DNA of 64,000 bases from Amaricoccus solimangrovi (GTDB taxonomy: Bacteria > Pseudomonadota > Alphaproteobacteria > Rhodobacterales > Rhodobacteraceae): NCBI RefSeq assembly GCF_006385685.1, contig NZ_VFRP01000009.1, positions 1 to 64,000 of the forward strand. Direction: 5' to 3'. The notes beneath the pieces were generated by a model. It made no database searches, was not told the DNA's origin, and saw nothing but the letters and a program-made list of their open reading frames with translations. A program made the position numbers and the translations under genes. Positions 16,161-26,200 of the stretch are shown in pieces; position 1 is the stretch's first letter; every line of letters starts with the position of its first letter.

Positions 16161-18376
16161 TGGCCGAGGCGGCCCTCGGCATGGCCTGCCCCGCCTGCGC
16201 CGCGGCGCCGGATCCCGAGGTCGCGGCGCGGGCCAGACCGGAGGCGACGCCGCGTCAGCGGCGGGTCGAGTTGTCGCTGCCCGCGATCCACTGCGCGGCC
16301 TGCATCTCGGGCGTCGAGCGCGCGCTCCTGAGCGACGCCTCGGTTCTGGCGGCGCGGGTCAACCTGACCCGCAAGCGGGTGAACGTGACCGTGGCCGACG
16401 CGCCGGAAGCCGAGGAGCGGCTGATCGCGCTCCTGCGCGCGCGCGGTTTCGAGGCGCGGCCGCTCGACGGCGCACGTCTCGCCGGAACGCGGGCGGATCC
16501 GGAGGGGCGCGCCCTGCTCGCGCGGATCGGCGTCGCGGGCTTCGCCTCGATGAACGTGATGCTGCTGTCGGTCGCGGTCTGGTCGGGCGCGACCGATGCG
16601 ACGCGGGATCTCATGCACTGGCTGTCGGCGCTGATCACGCTGCCCGCCGTGGCCTTCGCCGCGACCCCGTTCTTCCGATCCGCCGGGCGGGCGCTTCTGG
16701 CCGGCCGGATGAACATGGATGTCCCGATCTCGACGGCGATCATCCTCGCCGCGGCGGTCTCGCTGTCGGAGACGATCCTTTCGGGCAGGCAGGCCTTCTT
16801 CGAAGCGGCGATCATGCTGACCTTCTTCCTGCTCGTCGGGCGCTATCTCGCACATGCCGCGCGGCTCTCGGCGCGCTCGGCCGCGGCCGAACTCGCGGCG
16901 CTCGAAGTGCGCCGGGCCGAACGGCGGCGTCCGGACGGCACGATCGAGACGGTGCCGGTGGATGCGTTGCGGGCGGGGGAAGAGATCGTCGTCGTACCGG
17001 GCGGTCGCGTGCCCGTCGATGGCCAGGTGACCGAGGGGCGTTCGGAGCTCGACTGCTCGATGCTGACGGGAGAGACCCTGCCGCGCGCGGTCTCGCCCGG
17101 CGACACGGTTCACGCGGGAATGGTGAACCTGACCGGCGCGCTGCGCGTGCGGATCGTCGGCCTGGGCGAGGAGACGCTGCTGCGCCGGATCACCCATCTG
17201 GTCGAGGCGGCGGAACTGGCGCGCGGAAGCTGCGCGACCCTGGCCGACCGCGCCGCGCGGGCCTACGCGCCGCTCGTGAACCTGCTCGGGCTCGGCGCGC
17301 TGGCCTACTGGGGTTTGACCTCGGGGGATTGGCGGAGCGCGTTCAACATCGCGGCGGCGGTGATGATCGTCACCTGCCCCTGTGGCCTGGGCCTGGCGGT
17401 GCCGACCGTCCAGACCGCCGCCTCGGCCCGGCTGTTCCGCCGGGGCGTCCTGCTGAAGGACGGAACCGCGCTGGAGAAGCTCGCCCGGATCGATACCGTG
17501 ATCTTCGACAAGACCGGCACGCTCACCACCGGGAACCCGGTGCTGCTCGAACCGGAAGCGATCGATCCCGGCACGCTGGCGCTCGCGGCCGGGCTCGCGC
17601 GGTTCAGCCGTCACCCGCTGGCGCGCGCGATCGAAAGGGCGGCGCTCGCGGCGGAGGTGCCGGCGGCGCCGGTGACGGAGGTGGAGGAAGTTCCGGGCCT
17701 CGGGATCCGGGGCCGGACCCGGGAGGGCGAGGTTCGCCTCGGTCGCGGAGCCTGGGTGGGGACGGGCGCGGAGAACGCGGCGGAGACCATCTCCTGGCTG
17801 CGGCTGGGAAGCCAGGCGCCGATCGCGCTGCGCTTCACGGACGAGCCGCGCCCCGACGCGCGCGAGACCGTGGCGGGTTTTCGCGACGAGGGGATGCACG
17901 TGGCGCTGCTGTCGGGTGACGGCGAGGGGGCGGTGGGCCAGCTCGCGGCCCACGTAGGGATCGACCTCTGGTACGCGGGCGCGACGCCGATCGACAAGAG
18001 CGCCTATCTCCGTGGGATGCACGACGAAGGACATCGCGGATTGATGATCGGGGATGGGCTCAACGACGCCGCCGCCCTTGCGATTGCGGATGTATCGATC
18101 ACGCCGGCCTCCGCGGTCGATGCGAGCCGCGCCTCCGCCGACATTGTCCTCATGTCCAACCGGCTCGCCGACGCCGTCGTCGCCTGGCGCATGTCTCGCG
18201 TGGCGCGCCGCCGCATGATCGAGAACATCGCCTTCTCGTTCGGCTACAACCTGATCACGGTGCCCATCGCATTCATGGGCCACGTCAGCCCGCTGATCGC
18301 CGCGATTGCCATGTCCGCCAGCTCCATCGTCGTGAGCCTGAATGCGCTGCGGCTCGCACGGGGTGACGTCCGATGA
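16160..18376 (+). CDS. ccoI: CcoI/FixI copper-exporting P1B-type ATPase
   Basis: A 738-residue inner-membrane P-type ATPase needed to supply copper to the CcoN active site. The N-terminal heavy-metal domain has CAAC (Cys45, Cys48) and an extra CPAC at Cys10/Cys13. Membrane helices follow, then the TGE loop (MLTGETLPR), the ion-channel CPC (VTCPCGLGLAVP), the phosphorylation site DKTGTLT, the HP locus (SRHPLARAI) and the GDGLNDAAAL hinge. All catalytic motifs are intact. It overlaps ccoH (TGATG) and ccoS (ATGA). It belongs to the slow copper-export class used for enzyme assembly, not general tolerance, judged by context. Confidence 0.95.
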   Translation: MAEAALGMACPACAAAPDPEVAARARPEATPRQRRVELSLPAIHCAACISGVERALLSDASVLAARVNLTRKRVNVTVADAPEAEERLIALLRARGFEARPLDGARLAGTRADPEGRALLARIGVAGFASMNVMLLSVAVWSGATDATRDLMHWLSALITLPAVAFAATPFFRSAGRALLAGRMNMDVPISTAIILAAAVSLSETILSGRQAFFEAAIMLTFFLLVGRYLAHAARLSARSAAAELAALEVRRAERRRPDGTIETVPVDALRAGEEIVVVPGGRVPVDGQVTEGRSELDCSMLTGETLPRAVSPGDTVHAGMVNLTGALRVRIVGLGEETLLRRITHLVEAAELARGSCATLADRAARAYAPLVNLLGLGALAYWGLTSGDWRSAFNIAAAVMIVTCPCGLGLAVPTVQTAASARLFRRGVLLKDGTALEKLARIDTVIFDKTGTLTTGNPVLLEPEAIDPGTLALAAGLARFSRHPLARAIERAALAAEVPAAPVTEVEEVPGLGIRGRTREGEVRLGRGAWVGTGAENAAETISWLRLGSQAPIALRFTDEPRPDARETVAGFRDEGMHVALLSGDGEGAVGQLAAHVGIDLWYAGATPIDKSAYLRGMHDEGHRGLMIGDGLNDAAALAIADVSITPASAVDASRASADIVLMSNRLADAVVAWRMSRVARRRMIENIAFSFGYNLITVPIAFMGHVSPLIAAIAMSASSIVVSLNALRLARGDVR

Positions 18377-18558
18377 CCATTCTGGCGCTGCTGATCCCGG
18401 CATCCCTCGCGCTGGGGGGGCTTGCGCTGCTGGCCTTCGTCTGGATGCTGCGCCACGACCAGTTCGAGGATCCCCAGGGCGAGGCGATGCGGATTCTGGA
18501 TGATCGTCACGATCGGGAACCGGCCGCCGATCCGCGTTCGCGCCGGTCGCCCGACTGA
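18373..18558 (+). CDS. ccoS: cbb3 oxidase maturation protein CcoS
   Basis: A 61-residue protein with one membrane helix (ILALLIPASLALGGLALLAFVWML) directly followed by RHDQFEDPQGEAMRIL, the CcoS/FixS signature. It is needed for insertion of heme b and Cu-B into CcoN. Its ATG overlaps the ccoI stop. It ends the ccoGHIS operon; the next promoter begins about 20 bases later. Confidence 0.94.
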   Translation: MTILALLIPASLALGGLALLAFVWMLRHDQFEDPQGEAMRILDDRHDREPAADPRSRRSPD

Positions 18559-18580
18559 ACCGAGGAACCGCACCGCGAGC

Positions 18581-18608
18581 TTGCACTTGTCTCCGATCCC
18601 GTTAATCT
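18581..18608 (+). promoter_or_regulatory. Probable promoter of the amino-acid ABC transporter operon
   Basis: TTGCAC (18581-18586), 16-base spacer and TAATCT (18603-18608), located 58 bases before the ATPase gene and after the end of ccoS. The surrounding DNA is less GC-rich than the cco operon. Confidence 0.5.
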
Positions 18609-18665
18609 CGGGGCGGGATCACCGTCGCGTCCAGGGGGGACGGGGCACGTTGCGAAGGAATTTCG

Positions 18666-19463
18666 ATGGCGGGTGATGGGCCTTCGGCACCACGGGAGAT
18701 TCCGGTCGCCCTCGACGTCAGATCCATCCGCAAGTCATTCGGAAGCCATGAAGTTCTGAAGGGGATCTCCCTCGCCGCGCGCGAGCATGACGTGGTCGCG
18801 ATCCTCGGCTCCTCCGGCTCCGGAAAGTCTACCTTCCTGCGCTGCATCAACCTGCTGGAAACGCCCGACGGCGGCGAGGTCCGCCTGAAGGGCGAACTGA
18901 TCCGGATGAGGCAGCGCGGCGGCATGCTGGTCCCGGCCGACATGAAGCAGGTCGACCGGATCCGGTCCCGCCTCAGCATGGTGTTCCAGCAGTTCAATCT
19001 GTGGCAGCACATGACCATTCTGGAGAACGTCACGGCGGCGCAGATCCACGTTCTCGGACGCGACAGGAAGAGCGCCGTGGAGAAAGCCGAGGCGATGCTC
19101 GCGAAGGTCGGCGTGGCGGACAAGCGTGGACACTACCCGGGCCAGTTGTCGGGCGGACAGCAGCAGCGGGTGGCAATCGCCCGCGCCCTCGCGATGGATC
19201 CTGAGGTAATGCTGTTCGACGAGCCCACCTCCGCGCTCGATCCCGAGCTCGTGAACGAAGTCCTCAAGGTGATGCGCGATCTCGCCGCGGAGGGGCGCAC
19301 GATGCTGATCGTGACCCACGAAATGGGCTTCGCGCGCGAGGCGGCGAGCCACATGCTGTTCCTGCATCAGGGTCTCGTCGAAGACGAGGGCCCACCGCGC
19401 GAGATCATGGCCAACCCGAATTCGGAACGCTTCAGGCAGTTTCTCTCCGGAAGCCTCAAATGA
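18666..19463 (+). CDS. Polar amino-acid ABC transporter ATP-binding protein
   Basis: A 265-residue ATPase of the HisP/GlnQ/OccP family that powers uptake of polar amino acids or opines. Walker A is GSSGSGKST, the Q-loop region FQQFNLW, the ABC signature LSGGQQQR, Walker B VMLFDEPTSALD and the H-loop VTHEMGF. The insertion LIRMRQRGGMLVPADMKQ between Walker A and the Q-loop resembles HisP and octopine/nopaline OccP proteins. It is first of four co-directional genes (ATPase, binding protein, two permeases). The start ATG 18666 has AAGGAA upstream. Confidence 0.92.
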   Translation: MAGDGPSAPREIPVALDVRSIRKSFGSHEVLKGISLAAREHDVVAILGSSGSGKSTFLRCINLLETPDGGEVRLKGELIRMRQRGGMLVPADMKQVDRIRSRLSMVFQQFNLWQHMTILENVTAAQIHVLGRDRKSAVEKAEAMLAKVGVADKRGHYPGQLSGGQQQRVAIARALAMDPEVMLFDEPTSALDPELVNEVLKVMRDLAAEGRTMLIVTHEMGFAREAASHMLFLHQGLVEDEGPPREIMANPNSERFRQFLSGSLK

Positions 19464-19506
19464 TCAGTTCGGCCGGCCAAGTCGCCGCTAACGAGGGAGA
19501 GCATTC

Positions 19507-20277
19507 ATGAAAACGTTGATGGGGTTCGTGACGGGGCTTGGAATCGCCCTCTGCGCCGCGGCCGCGCCCGGCGTCGCGGATACGCTGAGGATCGGCACCG
19601 AGGCGGCCTACAAGCCCTTCGCTTACGTGTTGCCCTCGGGCGAACTCACAGGTTTCGACATCGACATCACGAAGGCCCTTTGCGCCGCGATGGAAGCCGA
19701 TTGCGAGATAGTCAACCAGTCGTTCGACGGCCTGATCCCCGCGCTGAACTCCAAGAAGATCGATGCGATCATCGCGTCGATGTCGATCACGGAGGATCGC
19801 CTGAAGGCGATCGATTTCGCCGGCCCCTATTACATCACGCCCGCGCTCTTCGTCGCCGCGGAGGGCAGCGATGTCGAGCTCACCCCGGAGGGAATGGACG
19901 GAAAGTTCGTGGGAGTTCAGCGCGGCACGACGATGGCGGATTACGTGAAGGAGAAATTTCCGGATGCGCGCTCGCAATTCTACGATACGCTCGAGGCCGC
20001 GACCCTCGACCTGTCCAGTGGACGCGTTGACCTGGTGTTCGCCGATTCCGTCGTCATAGACGAGTTTCTCGCCTCCGGTGACGGAAAGGGTTTCACCGCC
20101 GTCGGTGAACCCGTCTACGATTCCGAACTGCTCGGCGGAGGGGCGGGAATCGGGATCCGCAAAGGAGACGACGCGCTGAAAAAGCGCTTCGACGACGCCT
20201 TGGCGAAGATCATCGCGTCAGGCGAATACAAGCAGATCAACGAAAAGTACCTCAGTGTAAGCATCTTGCCTCACTGA
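19507..20277 (+). CDS. Polar amino-acid / opine ABC transporter substrate-binding protein
   Basis: A 256-residue periplasmic solute-binding protein of family 3 (HisJ/LAO type). A Sec signal peptide is clear (MKTLMGFVTGLGIALCAAAAPGVAD, cleavage after GVA). The mature part shows EAAYKPFAYVLPSGELTGFDIDITKALC, SMSITEDRLKAIDFAGPYY, GVQRGTTMADYV and the conserved late Asp region DLVFADSVV. Aromatic and acidic residues in the pocket fit a basic amino acid (Lys/Arg/Orn/His) or opine, but the ligand cannot be set by eye. Confidence 0.9.
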   Translation: MKTLMGFVTGLGIALCAAAAPGVADTLRIGTEAAYKPFAYVLPSGELTGFDIDITKALCAAMEADCEIVNQSFDGLIPALNSKKIDAIIASMSITEDRLKAIDFAGPYYITPALFVAAEGSDVELTPEGMDGKFVGVQRGTTMADYVKEKFPDARSQFYDTLEAATLDLSSGRVDLVFADSVVIDEFLASGDGKGFTAVGEPVYDSELLGGGAGIGIRKGDDALKKRFDDALAKIIASGEYKQINEKYLSVSILPH

Positions 20278-20304
20278 GCAGGTCGTTTAATCGGGACGCC
20301 GCGC

Positions 20305-20982
20305 TTGGAAGACCTAGTCGCCTACCTGCCGCTGCTCATCCAGGGTCTGAGGCTCACCCTCCTCCTGGCCGTAAGCACGATGCTGCTGGGCCTTGTCCTC
20401 GGCATGCTGCTCGCCTTGGCCAAGCTGTCCAGGCATGGGTGGCTGGCTCGAAGCGCCTTCGTTTTCACGAACTTCATGCGCGGCATTCCCGAGTTTCTCG
20501 TGCTCCTCATGATCTACTTCGGCGGGACGCAGGTTCTGGACACGGCGCTTGGGCCGGGCGTGGTGAACGTCAGCCCCTGGATCGCAGGGCTGACGGCGCT
20601 GACCCTGGTATTCGCAGCCTACGCGTCGGAGACAATTCGGGGCGCCTACCAGTCCGTGCCCAAGGGGCAGATCGAAGCGGCGAGGGCCTACGGCTTCAGT
20701 GCCTGGCAGGCCTTCAGGATCGTTCAGCTTCCCCAGATATGGCGGCTGGCCCTGCCGGGAATCGGCAATCTCTGGCAAGGCTCCCTCAAGGACACCGCCC
20801 TCGTATCGATCGTAGGTCTGGATGATCTCATGCGTAAAGCCAATCAGGCCGCGCAGACAACACGCGCACCCTTCACATTCTATATGGCCGCCGCGCTGAT
20901 CTTCCTGGTTCTGACCCTGCTGTCGATGGCGATCTTCACGCGACTTGAGAAACGGGCTTCGAAAAGTGATCGGCGCACTTGA
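20305..20982 (+). CDS. Polar amino-acid ABC transporter permease 1 (HisQ-like)
   Basis: A 225-residue inner-membrane permease with about five transmembrane helices. The EAA loop is seen as PKGQIEAARAYGFSAWQAFRIVQLPQ, and the family motif FVFTNFMRGIPEFLVLLMIYFG is present. The start is TTG 20305, 27 bases after the binding-protein stop, weak in ribosome binding sequence. It ends directly before the second permease (stop TGA then ATG with no spacing). Confidence 0.9.
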   Translation: MEDLVAYLPLLIQGLRLTLLLAVSTMLLGLVLGMLLALAKLSRHGWLARSAFVFTNFMRGIPEFLVLLMIYFGGTQVLDTALGPGVVNVSPWIAGLTALTLVFAAYASETIRGAYQSVPKGQIEAARAYGFSAWQAFRIVQLPQIWRLALPGIGNLWQGSLKDTALVSIVGLDDLMRKANQAAQTTRAPFTFYMAAALIFLVLTLLSMAIFTRLEKRASKSDRRT

Positions 20983-21678
20983 ATGGACGCTTTTCTCGAG
21001 ATGGTGAGGGAATACGGCCCGGACTTCTTCTGGGGAACGGTCCTGACCATCCAACTGGTCGTCATCTCCGCCCTCCTCGGGGCAGCCATGGCCATCCCCT
21101 TGGCTCTCGCCAGAATGTCGCGAAACCTGCCCCTCTACTGGATCAGCAGCGCCTATTCGATATTTTTTCGTGGAACGCCGCTTCTGGTTCAATTCTTTCT
21201 GATCTACTACGGTCTTGGCCAGTTCGCCTTCATACGCACATCATTCCTGTGGCCATTCCTTCGAGAGGCTTATGTCTGCGCCATCATCACCTTGACGCTG
21301 AACACGGCCGCCTATTCCAGCGAAGTCATTCGAGGAGGGATACTCTCCGTCCCGCGCGGCGAGATCGAGGCCGCCCGCGCGACCGGAATGTCCGCTTTCA
21401 CGGCGTACCGGCTCGTGATCCTGCCCCGCGCGTTCAGCCTGATCCTTCCAGCCTATTCGAACGAGATCATAATCCTGTTGAAGGGCACCTCGCTCGCCTC
21501 CACGATCACGCTTCTCGAACTGATGGGGGCGAGCCAGCTCGCGGCATCGGCGACCTACCAGCCGATCCAGGTCTTCGCCTTGGCTGGCATCATCTACTAC
21601 TGCCTGACCATGGCGATCACCAGCCTGTTCCACTGGCTGGAACGTCGCTACAACCGCTACATGACACTGGCGCGGTGA
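20983..21678 (+). CDS. Polar amino-acid ABC transporter permease 2 (HisM-like)
   Basis: A 231-residue permease, partner of the previous one in a heterodimeric channel. The EAA loop is PRGEIEAARATGMSAFTAYRLVILPRA. The FRGTPLLVQFFLIYYG motif is typical of HisM/OccM. Its ATG abuts the stop of permease 1. It ends 2 bases from the convergent cysE stop, and no terminator is visible between them. Confidence 0.9.
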   Translation: MDAFLEMVREYGPDFFWGTVLTIQLVVISALLGAAMAIPLALARMSRNLPLYWISSAYSIFFRGTPLLVQFFLIYYGLGQFAFIRTSFLWPFLREAYVCAIITLTLNTAAYSSEVIRGGILSVPRGEIEAARATGMSAFTAYRLVILPRAFSLILPAYSNEIIILLKGTSLASTITLLELMGASQLAASATYQPIQVFALAGIIYYCLTMAITSLFHWLERRYNRYMTLAR

Positions 21679-21680
21679 GT

Positions 21681-22493
21681 TCAGATCTGCCCTTTCAGGA
21701 GCATCTGGTCCATCAGTTTCGAGGGTTCCGCGCAGCCAGCATCCCCCACGATCCGCGCGGGAACGCCGGCGACCGTCTTGCACGGCGGAACGCTTTCCAG
21801 CACGACGGATCCCGCCGCGACCCGGCTGCAATTGCCGATCAGGATATTGCCGAGAACCGCGGCGCCCGCGCCTATCAGCACGCCGTTTCCGATCTTGGGA
21901 TGCCGATCTCCGTCTTCCTTTCCGGTGCCGCCCAGCGTGACCGAGTGAAGCATGGAAACATTGTCTCCGACGACCGCCGTCTCACCGATCACGATCGAAT
22001 GAGCATGGTCGATCAGGATGCCCTGCCCCATTCGGGCGTTCGGATGGATATCCACGCCGAACACCTCCGAGGTACGCATCTGAACGAAATACGCCATGTC
22101 ATGGCGCCCACTGGTCCAGAGCCAATGCCCGATCCGATAGCACTGCAGGGCCTGATACCCTTTGAAGAAAAGCAGCGGCTGGATATAGCGATGGCAAGCG
22201 GGATCGCGCTCGTAGACGGCCATGATGTCCGCGCGCGCCGCTGCCCCGAGCCCGGGTTCCGCCACATAGGCCTCGTCGGCGATCTCGCGGAGGATCAGTT
22301 CGCTCATGTCCGACGACGCGAGCTTCTGCGCGATGCGGTAGCTGAGAGCCCTCTCGAGGCTTGCGTGGTACAGCACCCCCGCATGCACAAGACTCGCCAT
22401 CAGCGGCTCGCCCCGCGCGACGTCCTCGGCCTCGCGGCGGATCATCGCCCAAACCGGATCCAGACTGGCAAGGTTCGGTTTCAATTGAGCCAT
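21681..22493 (-). CDS. cysE: Serine O-acetyltransferase CysE
   Basis: A 270-residue cytoplasmic enzyme making O-acetylserine from serine and acetyl-CoA, the entry step to cysteine. An N-terminal helical domain (DPVWAMIRREAEDVARGEPLMAS) is followed by the left-handed beta helix with DIHPNARMGQGILIDHAHSIVIGETAVVGDNVSMLHSVTLGGTG (active His in DHAHS) and GNGVLIGAGAAVLGNI. ATG 22493 was chosen because GAGG lies just upstream; GTG 22505 would add four residues. It lies 69 bases downstream of the GTA tail-fibre gene on the same strand. The gap holds a dyad (ATTTCG..CGAAAT, 22521-22545), not a clear terminator. Confidence 0.93.
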   Translation of the reverse strand: MAQLKPNLASLDPVWAMIRREAEDVARGEPLMASLVHAGVLYHASLERALSYRIAQKLASSDMSELILREIADEAYVAEPGLGAAARADIMAVYERDPACHRYIQPLLFFKGYQALQCYRIGHWLWTSGRHDMAYFVQMRTSEVFGVDIHPNARMGQGILIDHAHSIVIGETAVVGDNVSMLHSVTLGGTGKEDGDRHPKIGNGVLIGAGAAVLGNILIGNCSRVAAGSVVLESVPPCKTVAGVPARIVGDAGCAEPSKLMDQMLLKGQI

Positions 22494-22561
22494 GACACAC
22501 CTCACAAGCGACTTCGGACAATTTCGGCGGTCCGCCCGGCGAAATCAAGTCACGCGAGACC

Positions 22562-23275
22562 TCACTCCATGCGCGGCGCAGCCAGACGGGTCAGGTGAAT
22601 GGCGAGGCGAATCTTGCCCGCGGCGAATATACCCCCCTCGGCGCCGATCACCAGAGGCGTCTCAGCGTAGTAGCTGGTCGGGGAGCCCGACAGGCCTAGG
22701 AGGTAGGATCCCGCGGCGAGGCCCAGCCCCGTGCCATAGCGGTCACCCGCGGCGGACACACCCAGCCGCCAGCCCGTCATCGTGCCCTCGAGAGTCTCGA
22801 GAACCCTGCCCGTCACACCTGTTACCAGCGCGTTGGCCGGAATCCGCGCTTCCGTCTCGAGACTCGCCCCGGCGCCAAGCCTCTGATCGAATTCAAGGAT
22901 CTCGCTCGTGGTGCGGGCGCCGCCTCTCGATACGCTGATCGCGTCGGATACCCACTCCGCCCCATCGTAGACGAGCCAGGCGGCGCGGGAGATGTGCCAG
23001 GCCCTCCATCCGGCGACGGGCGAGAGATAGACCCAGCCCCCGTTGCTCCAGACCGCGATCTGGCCGTGTCGCTCCGCCCAGGAAGCGCTCGCCGAGTCCG
23101 GAATCACATAACCCGCACCCTCCTCCGCGCTCGCGGGCGGCGTGCGAAGGTCATCGGCCAGCACTCTCATCTGGGTGACCGCGTCGAGGCGCGCGAGCGC
23201 CTCGTTCACAGTCACATGCTTTTGCGCCTGAGAGGGCGAGATCAAGGGTAGCGCCAGATTGGTAGTCTTAGCCAT
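22562..23275 (-). CDS. DUF2793 family protein, putative GTA tail fibre
   Basis: A 237-residue protein. The DUF2793 signature fills the first half: NLALPLISPSQAQKHVTVNEAL, LDAVTQMRV, AWVVYD-like and W-rich strands (GQIAVWSNGGWVYLSPVAGWRAWH). The C-terminal half is beta-rich with VTGRVLETLEGTMTGWRLG. DUF2793 proteins act as tail fibres or head-spike-type binding proteins of GTAs and phages. ATG 23275 overlaps the stop of gp15 by 8 bases, which fixes the start; longer in-frame versions begin in gp15 antisense-like sequence. It is the last gene of the GTA unit and the likely host-contact part. Confidence 0.85.
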   Translation of the reverse strand: MAKTTNLALPLISPSQAQKHVTVNEALARLDAVTQMRVLADDLRTPPASAEEGAGYVIPDSASASWAERHGQIAVWSNGGWVYLSPVAGWRAWHISRAAWLVYDGAEWVSDAISVSRGGARTTSEILEFDQRLGAGASLETEARIPANALVTGVTGRVLETLEGTMTGWRLGVSAAGDRYGTGLGLAAGSYLLGLSGSPTSYYAETPLVIGAEGGIFAAGKIRLAIHLTRLAAPRME

Positions 23276-26200
23276 CAAGGGAAATCCTTTGATAGGGTCC
23301 TGGGCCAAACTGGTCAGAGACCTGCGCGACTTCGAAGACGAGCGGCCCCTCGGCGGAGTCGCGCTCCTGCTCCGCGAGAGTGTAGACGGCGGCGGTGGAG
23401 GTAACAGTGAACTCATGGACGAGCACGCCGCGACTCCGGACGCGCACGGCATAACGCTCGGAACTCTCTCCGAGCGGCACTTCCTCCCCCTGCCAGTTGT
23501 CCCCGTCGATTCGTGTCCGTCGAATCCAGTTCAGAACGATGTCTCCGTCGGACCGCCGACGCGCTCTCAGGTGCGCCGGCGCGTAGGGACGCAGTCCGAT
23601 GGCGTCGAAAGCCCGTACGGAATGAACGAAACTCGGATGATCGTAAGGCCGCCCCGCGGGTCCGACGCGATAGTTCCGCGCAAGGCCCCTCGCGCTCAGC
23701 GCCAGATCGATCTGTGTCACCGCCGAGTCGAGCAGGACGAAATCACTTCCCGCGGGCCAGATCTCCGGCATTGTGCCATCGGTACCGGCCTGCCCCCGCA
23801 GCAGACCGGACAACCGGTATACCCCGTTCCCGATCAACTCCGCACCGAGGAACTGGATCACCTCCCAGTCATCCCCCGATGACCGAACCGCCGCCGCGTT
23901 CGCGCCATTGAGCACGTCCGACACGGATCTGCTTTGCAGCGCCCCCCGCCGAAGTCGCACATCGAGGCTCGCCGGCATCCACAGGCCCGCCTCCGCGCGC
24001 ATGAGCGGACCGAGCGTCTCGCCGATCGTCGCGCGCTTCCGAAGCGTCCGGTTCAGCGTGTAGCCGCTGTCCTCGCTAGCCGAATAGACGGCGATTCCAC
24101 CACCGGGCCCGCCGACCGCCGCGATGTGAGGCGCGTGCGGCACCTCCTCGCCCGTCAGAAGGGGAAGGTCCAGAAACTCGGCGTAGACGGGGGGCGGCGA
24201 GTCGATCACCGTCGGCGTATCGCGCGTGTCGGCAGTCCCACCGTTGACATATGCCTCGCGCTCGACTCGAACACCGTAGAGCCGCCTCGCGCCGGCGTCC
24301 TCGATCTTGTCGATCCGATAGAGCCGTTCGCCCGCCGCGCTGATCACGTTCAGCACGTCGCCCGGCTGAACGGCAAGTCTGGATGGGGACACGGCGAACT
24401 CGATCACCTCCTGGGCGATGAGACCCTCATGCAGCCAGCGATCCGCCACGGCCTGAGCCTGAGAGTCGCGAAACACGATCGCCGTCGATGACTGGGAGAC
24501 GTTCGGCGCCGCCCCAGAGGCCGCCTCGACCGCGCCGGCCTGATAGTCCGCGTCGGCCTTGACGAATCCCACCGTCACACGGCCCACCGCCTCCGACGCC
24601 GGCGCCCGCGTGCGCGACAGGAGGGAAGACTCGCCGTCGTATGCGAAGTCCTCCTCGCTGACCGAGCAGACCGGCTGGCCATCGCGCGATACGAAGGCGA
24701 GCCCCTCGCCCGAGGCGTAACCGTCGAAGCCATAAGCCAGCATCAGGGGCTGCAGACTCTGGCGCGCGGATTCGACACTCTCGACCGTGTACCCCGTGAC
24801 CCCACCGTGGAGCCTCGCAAGGTCGAGCGGGCGCGTCTCGCTCGCGATCTCCGCGACCACCTCGGCCAAGGAGACCAGCCCGGCGCGGCCGTTCAGCCAA
24901 TGTCCGAGCGGATAGTTTCCCCCGTCCGCCCAGACCTCGAGCCGCGCGGGAAAATCGGGCCATGGGCGCGCATCCCAGGCCCAGACATGGGCGCGGCGCA
25001 TCTCGACCATCCGCCCGTCGTAGATCCCGGATCGCGGATTGTTGGCCGGATCCGCCCAATGGGCGAACATCGCCTGCAGGTAGCGCTGCTGGATGAAATC
25101 GTCGCGCGCGCCATCGGAATGGTAGGGCAGGAAGCTTTCCGAGGATTTTGGATCGACGAAGACGTTCGGCTGGTTCGTCCCCTTGTCCACCGCCGGGCAT
25201 CCGAGTTCCGTGAACCAGATCGGCTTCGAACGGGGCTGCCAGGCCGTCGGTTCGGGCTCCCTGACTCCCCCCGAACGGTCGTGGTGGGGGTTCGACCACC
25301 AGTTCAGGATATCCTTGCAGCGAAAGATCCAGTCTTCCCCCGCGGCGGTGTCGCGGATGGGCGTCCGCGATTGCGCCTCGCGGGCGCTTTCATCGGCGTA
25401 ATACCAGTCGTAGCCTTCGCCGCCGGCGACGTTTCCGCGGAGATACCCGAGGTCGTAGATGGAGCCATGGGCCGCGTCCAGATGGTCGTCCCCCGCCCGC
25501 CAGTCCGACAGCGGCATGTAGTTGTCGATGCCGATGAAATCGATCTCCGGATCGCCCCAGAGTGGATCGAGATGGAAGTAGACATCGCCCGATCCGTCTT
25601 GGGGATGGTGCCCGAAATATTCCGACCAGTCGGCCGCGTAGCCTATTTTGACATCCGGCCCGAGCACCCGTCGCACATCCCGGGCCAGTTCGCGAAGCGC
25701 CGCCACGGCCGGATAAATGCCTTTCCCGGAACGGATCTGGGTGAGGCCACGCATCTCCGATCCGACGCAGAACGCATCCACTCCCCCCGCCAGCGCGCAG
25801 AGATGGGCGTAGTGCAGGATGAACCGGCGATATGACCATTCATCCGGCCCGCGGTACTGAACCGTTCCCCCGGAGATGTCGAAATGCTCGACCTGCGCGG
25901 TCCCGAAGAAGTTCGCGACCTCCGCGGCGGCGAGCGCGCTCTGGTCCGGGGAATTGTCCCGGCCCGGTGCGACCGAGAGTGTGATCCTTCCTCTCCACGG
26001 CACCGCCGGCTGTTCGGCCGCCATCGACCACGGATCGGGCAGACCGTTGCCCGGCAGGATATCCATCAGGATGAAGGGATAGAACATGACCGCCACGCCG
26101 AGGCCGCGCAGATGCTCGATCCCCTGGACCACCGCCGTGTCGGCCGGCGTGCCGCCGAACAGCGGACGGCCGTCCTTCCAGTTCACCACCTGCGCCTGAT

